Source of the DNA: OPU3-GD-OMZ sp001901525
GTDB lineage: Bacteria; Pseudomonadota; Gammaproteobacteria; Methylococcales; Methylomonadaceae
NCBI GenBank assembly: GCA_963981505.1
Contig: CAXCEI010000003.1
Coordinates: forward strand, 8,641 to 72,640
Direction of reading: 5' to 3'
DNA: 64,000 bases
Below, piece after piece: positions 60,212-64,000 of this stretch. Under the pieces are notes generated by a model that made no database searches, was not told the origin of the DNA, and was given only the letters and a program-made list of their open reading frames with translations. The translations under genes were made by a program, and so were the position numbers. Each line of letters begins with the position of its first letter. Position 1 is the stretch's first letter.

Positions 60212-60527
60212 AAAGTTTCCTCCAAGTAGTCTGTCGTAATGGCAGAGTACAGTTAATTTTCTAAGACTAAATTTAGTTTTAAGTTTAAGCTGGATGATTT
60301 TTTGAGATTAAAATTCGGTCAACCATTCCAAGTGCTTAAATTGAATGATTTTGACCAAAAAGTCAATATTAAATAGGTCTAGCACTGATATTTTATTTGG
60401 AATGTTAACAATGGCTGCGGTTCTATATTCTTCTTATTTACTATTTTTCTTGGGCTATTAAAATGTAAGTCTTCATTATTGTTAGGAAAGTTGTTTTATT
60501 TATCAATTTTTTAAGGAGTGTGTCGTT
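60212..60527. promoter_or_regulatory. divergent xoxF/helicase regulatory region with two dyads
   Basis: This AT-rich 316-base spacer holds the promoters of xoxF (minus) and the YoaA-like gene (plus). A perfect 12-base palindrome ACTAAATTTAGT lies at 60266-60277, within the xoxF leader or promoter. An imperfect dyad GGTCAA-CC-ATTC / GAAT-GATT-TTGACC spans 60317-60356. No -35/-10 pair stands out for either direction, which fits activator-dependent transcription. Binding proteins are unknown. Confidence 0.5.
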
Positions 60528-62444
60528 TTGATCAACTTGGATCATTTTTTTTCTACTGATGGTGCGTTAAGTGAGAAGGTTCCTGATTATGAACCAAGAG
60601 TAGAGCAATTGGAGATGGCTACTGCTATTTATCAGGCCATTGACAATGAAAAGCATCTGGTCGCCGAAGCGGGCACAGGGACCGGTAAAACGTTTGCATA
60701 TTTAGTGGCTGTTATTGCTGCGGGGAAAAAAGCAGTTATTTCGACAGGTACCAAGAACTTGCAAGATCAACTTTTTTTTAAAGATATTGCTATGCTTAGA
60801 CAGGTGGTGGCGGTACCTTTTAGTGCTTGTTTGCTTAAAGGACGCAGTAATTATTTATGTCTTTATAGGCTGCGGAGTGCGCTCAATAGTCATTCATCTA
60901 ACGCTGCAGACAAAGCACAACTGATAGCGATTAAAGACTGGTCATTACAAACAGTGTCGGGGGATATTACCCAAATGGAGACTGTTTCAGAGTCAGCACC
61001 CGTTTGGTTTCAGGCGACCTCAACCGCCGATAATTGTTTGGGGAAAGAGTGTCCTGATTATCATGGCTGTCATTTAACCAAAGCACGGAAAATGGCGAAA
61101 GAGGCTGATATTACCGTTGTTAATCATCATTTACTCTGCGCTGATTGGAGTGTACGGGATACTGGGTTTGGTGAGTTGTTGCCGGATGCTGATGTGATCG
61201 TGATAGACGAAGCGCATCAGTTTGCTAAGATTGCAAGTGGTTTTTTAGGCAATACAGTTAGTGGTAATCAAATTAATGATTTAGCGCAATCGACGATAGC
61301 CGAGAGTATTAATTTTGCAATTGATATGCCGGGTTTGCGGGCCTGTGCTGAAGTTGTTTTAAGTGCAGTCAAAGCATTAAGAATGGCGCTAGGGATTGAG
61401 TTAAAAAGAGGCGCTTGGACAGATTTGGAAACAGACCCCAACGTTTGGTCGGCATTAAATCAACTCTTAACCGTTTTAAGTGACCTTGCGACACAGTTGT
61501 CAGGGGTGGCAGAATCCAGTAAAGGTCTTGGTTTGTGTTATAAGCGCTCTGAACAATTGATTGAGAATCTCGAAATTTTATTGCAGTCTGAGGGTGCGTT
61601 ATGGATTCGTTGGTATGAGATTTATAAGAAAACTTTTACGTTGTCGCGTACACCGGTTAATATAGCCGACGATTTTCAGTCTTTTATGCGCCAACATGGG
61701 CGAACGTGGATTTTTACGTCAGCGACATTAAGTGTAGGGAAGAAATTTGACTATTTTCTGAACGGTCTTGGTTTAGTGGGCGTTGAGTCGCATTATTGGG
61801 AGAGTCCGTTTAATTACCCTACTCAGTCTTTATTTTATCACCCTAAAGGGATTTCTCAGCCAAATTCTGCTGATTTTATTGATTCTATTGTAAAATATGC
61901 GCAGCCGGTCATAGTCGCAAGCCAAGGACGTGCTTTTTTTTTATTTACCAGTCATGCGACGATGCGGTCAGTAGCGAAGCGATTGGAAGGGGAGGTTGAA
62001 TTTCCATTGTTAGTTCAAGGAACCCGTTCAAAATCTTATTTATTGCAACGATTTAAACAGTCTGGCAATGCAGTATTGCTAGGTACATCAAGTTTTTGGG
62101 AGGGTGTTGACGTTAGAGGAGAAGCGTTGTCTTGTGTCATTATTGATAAACTACCTTTTGAGGCGCCTAATGACCCAGTGCTTAAAGCGCGTTTAAAGGT
62201 CATGGAGCAATCTGGGGACAATCCCTTCAGTAAGCATCAGTTGCCTGAAGCGGTCATTTCTTTGCGGCAGGGGGTAGGGCGATTGATTCGTGATAGTCAG
62301 GATCGGGGTGTATTAATGATATGTGATCCGCGATTATTGAAACGCTCTTATGGGCGTGTTTTTTTAGACAGTTTACCGAGTATGGCACGGACACGTGATA
62401 TCGAAGATGTTAGAGATTTTTTTAAGCAGGATGATTCATTATGA
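60528..62444 (+). CDS. yoaA: ATP-dependent helicase of the YoaA/DinG family
   Basis: A 638-residue superfamily 2 (XPD-like) helicase. Walker A is AEAGTGTGKTFAYLV near residue 45; four cysteines (CLLKGRSNYLC, CLGKEC, YHGC) can bind an iron-sulfur cluster; DEAH is in VIDEAHQF; motif VI is QGVGRLIRD. Length equals E. coli YoaA (636), which interacts with HolC and repairs stalled forks. The start is TTG, supported by AAGGAG ten bases upstream. It overlaps tsaB by four bases. Confidence 0.95.
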   Translation: MINLDHFFSTDGALSEKVPDYEPRVEQLEMATAIYQAIDNEKHLVAEAGTGTGKTFAYLVAVIAAGKKAVISTGTKNLQDQLFFKDIAMLRQVVAVPFSACLLKGRSNYLCLYRLRSALNSHSSNAADKAQLIAIKDWSLQTVSGDITQMETVSESAPVWFQATSTADNCLGKECPDYHGCHLTKARKMAKEADITVVNHHLLCADWSVRDTGFGELLPDADVIVIDEAHQFAKIASGFLGNTVSGNQINDLAQSTIAESINFAIDMPGLRACAEVVLSAVKALRMALGIELKRGAWTDLETDPNVWSALNQLLTVLSDLATQLSGVAESSKGLGLCYKRSEQLIENLEILLQSEGALWIRWYEIYKKTFTLSRTPVNIADDFQSFMRQHGRTWIFTSATLSVGKKFDYFLNGLGLVGVESHYWESPFNYPTQSLFYHPKGISQPNSADFIDSIVKYAQPVIVASQGRAFFLFTSHATMRSVAKRLEGEVEFPLLVQGTRSKSYLLQRFKQSGNAVLLGTSSFWEGVDVRGEALSCVIIDKLPFEAPNDPVLKARLKVMEQSGDNPFSKHQLPEAVISLRQGVGRLIRDSQDRGVLMICDPRLLKRSYGRVFLDSLPSMARTRDIEDVRDFFKQDDSL

Positions 62445-63121
62445 AGTTATTGGCTGTTGAAACGGCAACAGAGGCGTGTTCAGCGGCCCTGAGTATTGAT
62501 GGTGAGGTTGTTGAGGAGTTTGTTGTGCAACCGCGTCAGCACAGTCGTTTGATCTTACCGATGATTGACCGATTGATGGCTGATGCGCAATTACACCCAA
62601 CTCAATTAGATGGGTTGGCTTTTGGTGCGGGGCCGGGCGCATTTACTGGGGTAAGGATTGCAACGGGTGTGATACAAGGGATTGCGTTTGGTGCTGACTT
62701 ACCGGTTGTACCGGTGTCTACTTTAGCCGCTATGTCTCAACAGGCACTGGATGATTTTACGCATTATGATTGGGTGTTGTCCTCAATCGATGCGCGCTTA
62801 GGAGAGGTTTATTGGGGCATTTATCATCGTCATGATCAACACGGTGTTGAATTGATCGGTGATGAGGTTGTCGTTGATGCGGCACACGTGTGTTGCCCAG
62901 ATATTGAAGGCGTTGGGGTGGGTTCGGGGTGGAGTGTCTATAAAGAACCGTTAATGCAGCGGTTAGAGGGGAAAGTATTGGCTGTTTATGATGATTATTT
63001 GCCGCGCGCAGGGGTTGTCGCAAAATTGGCTGTTGCTGACTTTGCAAGAGCAGAACCCGTAGAAAAGGTTAGGCCGGTTTATCTTAGAAATAATGTGGCA
63101 AAGAAATCGCTAAAGCTATGA
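62441..63121 (+). CDS. tsaB: tRNA threonylcarbamoyladenosine biosynthesis protein TsaB
   Basis: A 226-residue ASKHA-fold partner of TsaD needed for t6A at position 37 of ANN-decoding tRNAs. LLAVETATEACSAAL, AFGAGPGAFTGVRI and GIAFGADLPVVPVSTL are diagnostic. It overlaps the helicase stop by four bases, a pairing also seen in E. coli (yoaA-tsaB). Confidence 0.97.
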   Translation: MKLLAVETATEACSAALSIDGEVVEEFVVQPRQHSRLILPMIDRLMADAQLHPTQLDGLAFGAGPGAFTGVRIATGVIQGIAFGADLPVVPVSTLAAMSQQALDDFTHYDWVLSSIDARLGEVYWGIYHRHDQHGVELIGDEVVVDAAHVCCPDIEGVGVGSGWSVYKEPLMQRLEGKVLAVYDDYLPRAGVVAKLAVADFARAEPVEKVRPVYLRNNVAKKSLKL

Positions 63122-63604
63122 AGAACTGCGGTTTATCACGTCTCCATGGATTGAAAATATAAACCGTTTTTAAGTTTTCTGGGTGTGTAAGGGTCGATTG
63201 TTGCAAAATAAGTATGGCTTTATGCTGAAGCGATGAGCCTATTGACAGGAATCATGGCGATCTCTGTTTGCAAACAATCGCTTCACCAACAGCTAGCCGG
63301 CATGCGCTCCACTGAGACAAGGCACCGGTATTGAGTGGACGGATGACTATGAATTTAACCAGACGGTCAGTTGATGGCCTTTCCCGTCAGGTCAGGCTGA
63401 GTTAATAGTCTTTTGCTGAGTCTGTAACAGGTGCTTGTGTGTTTTAAGGACTCTTTCGGTTTTTTGGTAAGGTGCGCGGGATTGAGTTCGTTAAGCTTGC
63501 CATTCGCTCTTTTTTCATGGCGTTGATCTTATTTTTCTTTTGGTATTTCGTAAGGTAACTTGAATTTGTAGCTTGGATTACTACCCTTTTGAATTTGGAG
63601 ACAA
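63122..63604. other. gene-free stretch upstream of a small lipoprotein
   Basis: No convincing gene is seen in this 483-base stretch on either strand. TGAAGCGAT (63226-63234) and ATCGCTTCA (63277-63285) form a 9-base inverted repeat, with the palindrome GTTTGCAAAC (63266-63275) inside the loop. It could be a relic or an RNA structure. Confidence 0.4.
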
Positions 63605-63607
63605 ATG

Positions 63608-63772
63608 ATGAGTCGTAAATCTGTTATTGCTATTTTGATGATTATGTTGCTTATCGCGGGTTGTACCTTTAATGGCGCAGGCGTTAAGATTAAGGCGCCG
63701 GTGGTGGAAGTTGGTTTAAGCGGTGCTGGTATTCATTGTCCTCCCGGTCAGGCAAAGAAAGGAAGGTGCTAA
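63608..63772 (+). CDS. small predicted lipoprotein
   Basis: A 54-residue protein starting at the second of two adjacent ATGs, with GGAG seven bases upstream. It has a signal peptide and lipobox (LIAGC, Cys19) followed by a 35-residue mature part rich in Val/Gly that ends IHCPPGQAKKGRC. The ending with two cysteines is a short motif seen in other small proteobacterial lipoproteins. No function is known, and no close partner gene is nearby. Confidence 0.75.
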   Translation: MSRKSVIAILMIMLLIAGCTFNGAGVKIKAPVVEVGLSGAGIHCPPGQAKKGRC

Positions 63773-63844
63773 CCTAACGGGGTTCGTAATAATTCGAAGA
63801 CCCAAATTAGACCTTAAGAAAAATCTTACTTGCCCTGTTCATTT

Positions 63845-64000
63845 TTATTCTTTCTTTTTATCCAACATGTCTTTTAGATTCGCAAACGGGTTATGAGTGG
63901 CGCTTATTGTATTAGTAGGGTCATACGGCTCACCACCTTGTTGCGCCTCAAGTTGTCGTTGATGTTCATTGTCATGGCAATACAAACACAATAATTCCCA
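63845..64000 (-). CDS. YajD-like HNH nuclease, C-terminal part (cut by window edge)
   Basis: The minus strand is open from the right edge to a TAA at 63847-63845, giving 51 residues. They read WELLCLYCHDNEH at the start and NPFANLKDMLDKKK at the end, matching the C-terminus of E. coli YajD, a small HNH protein. The CxxC/HxxxH residues of the HNH motif are seen; the N-terminal half is beyond the window. Role unknown. Confidence 0.85.
   Translation of the reverse strand, partial: WELLCLYCHDNEHQRQLEAQQGGEPYDPTNTISATHNPFANLKDMLDKKKE

Overview
The window reads as a contiguous chromosomal stretch from a gammaproteobacterial methylotroph, most likely a type I methanotroph of the order Methylococcales. 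The evidence is a lanthanide-type PQQ methanol dehydrogenase (XoxF, 58352-60211) with its XoxJ-like partner, a MoxY-type sensor kinase, and gammaproteobacterial housekeeping clusters in their usual order: metY-rimP-nusA-infB-rbfA-truB-rpsO-pnp, truA-trpF-accD-folC-dedD-cvpA-purF-metZ, nrdR-ribD-ribE-ribB-ribH-nusB-thiL-pgpA, dapA-bamC and aceE-aceF. By eye base composition is moderate and even. No prophage, insertion sequence, CRISPR array or integrase was seen. Methane monooxygenase genes are not in this window, so methanotrophy is inferred.

Layout. 1-3.8 kb: the membrane half of a RegB/PrrB-type redox sensor kinase cut by the left edge, msrA, then hslO, an unknown lipoprotein and cysQ. 4.2-9.8 kb is the most accessory-looking part: a NarL-type response regulator and a MoxY-like histidine kinase, divergent from a TonB-dependent receptor, followed by a broken second copy of the 3' end of that receptor and a small H-NS-like protein. 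9.9-17.3 kb: a BepA-like periplasmic protease, a rubredoxin (11423-11593), pyruvate dehydrogenase E1 and E2, and a tusD-tusC pair followed by a YkgJ-like cysteine-cluster protein. 17.4-31.9 kb: an EF-G2-type elongation factor, ettA, a glutathione S-transferase-like gene, trhO, dapA-bamC, purL, cysM, rlmD and an L,D-transpeptidase. 32-41.7 kb: truA, then the trp/acc/fol/pur cluster with trpBA inserted after trpF. 41.7-48.5 kb: grxC, a class II aldolase and the riboflavin cluster. 48.5-57.3 kb: initiator tRNA and the nusA-infB transcription/translation operon through pnp. 57.4-60.2 kb: xoxJ and xoxF on the minus strand. 60.5-64 kb: a YoaA/DinG helicase, tsaB, a small lipoprotein and the C-terminus of a YajD-like HNH nuclease at the right edge.

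How the parts work together. XoxF and XoxJ give periplasmic methanol oxidation. The MoxY-like two-component system next to a TonB receptor could regulate, or be regulated with, uptake of a metal or metal chelate; a link to the lanthanide switch is a testable guess. Most of the remainder is core metabolism: sulfur relay and sulfur amino acids (tus, cysM, cysQ, metZ, trhO), purines (purL, purF), tryptophan, lysine (dapA), riboflavin, thiamine (thiL), and RNA/ribosome maturation (truA, truB, rlmD, rimP, rbfA, tsaB).

The most interesting points are the truncated tandem receptor copy, the receptor/MoxY-like pair in a genome with XoxF, the absence of TusB and XoxG from loci where they are expected, the zinc-less GTP cyclohydrolase II-like half of RibB, and dyad elements upstream of xoxF. 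I did not find a clearly new multi-gene system.
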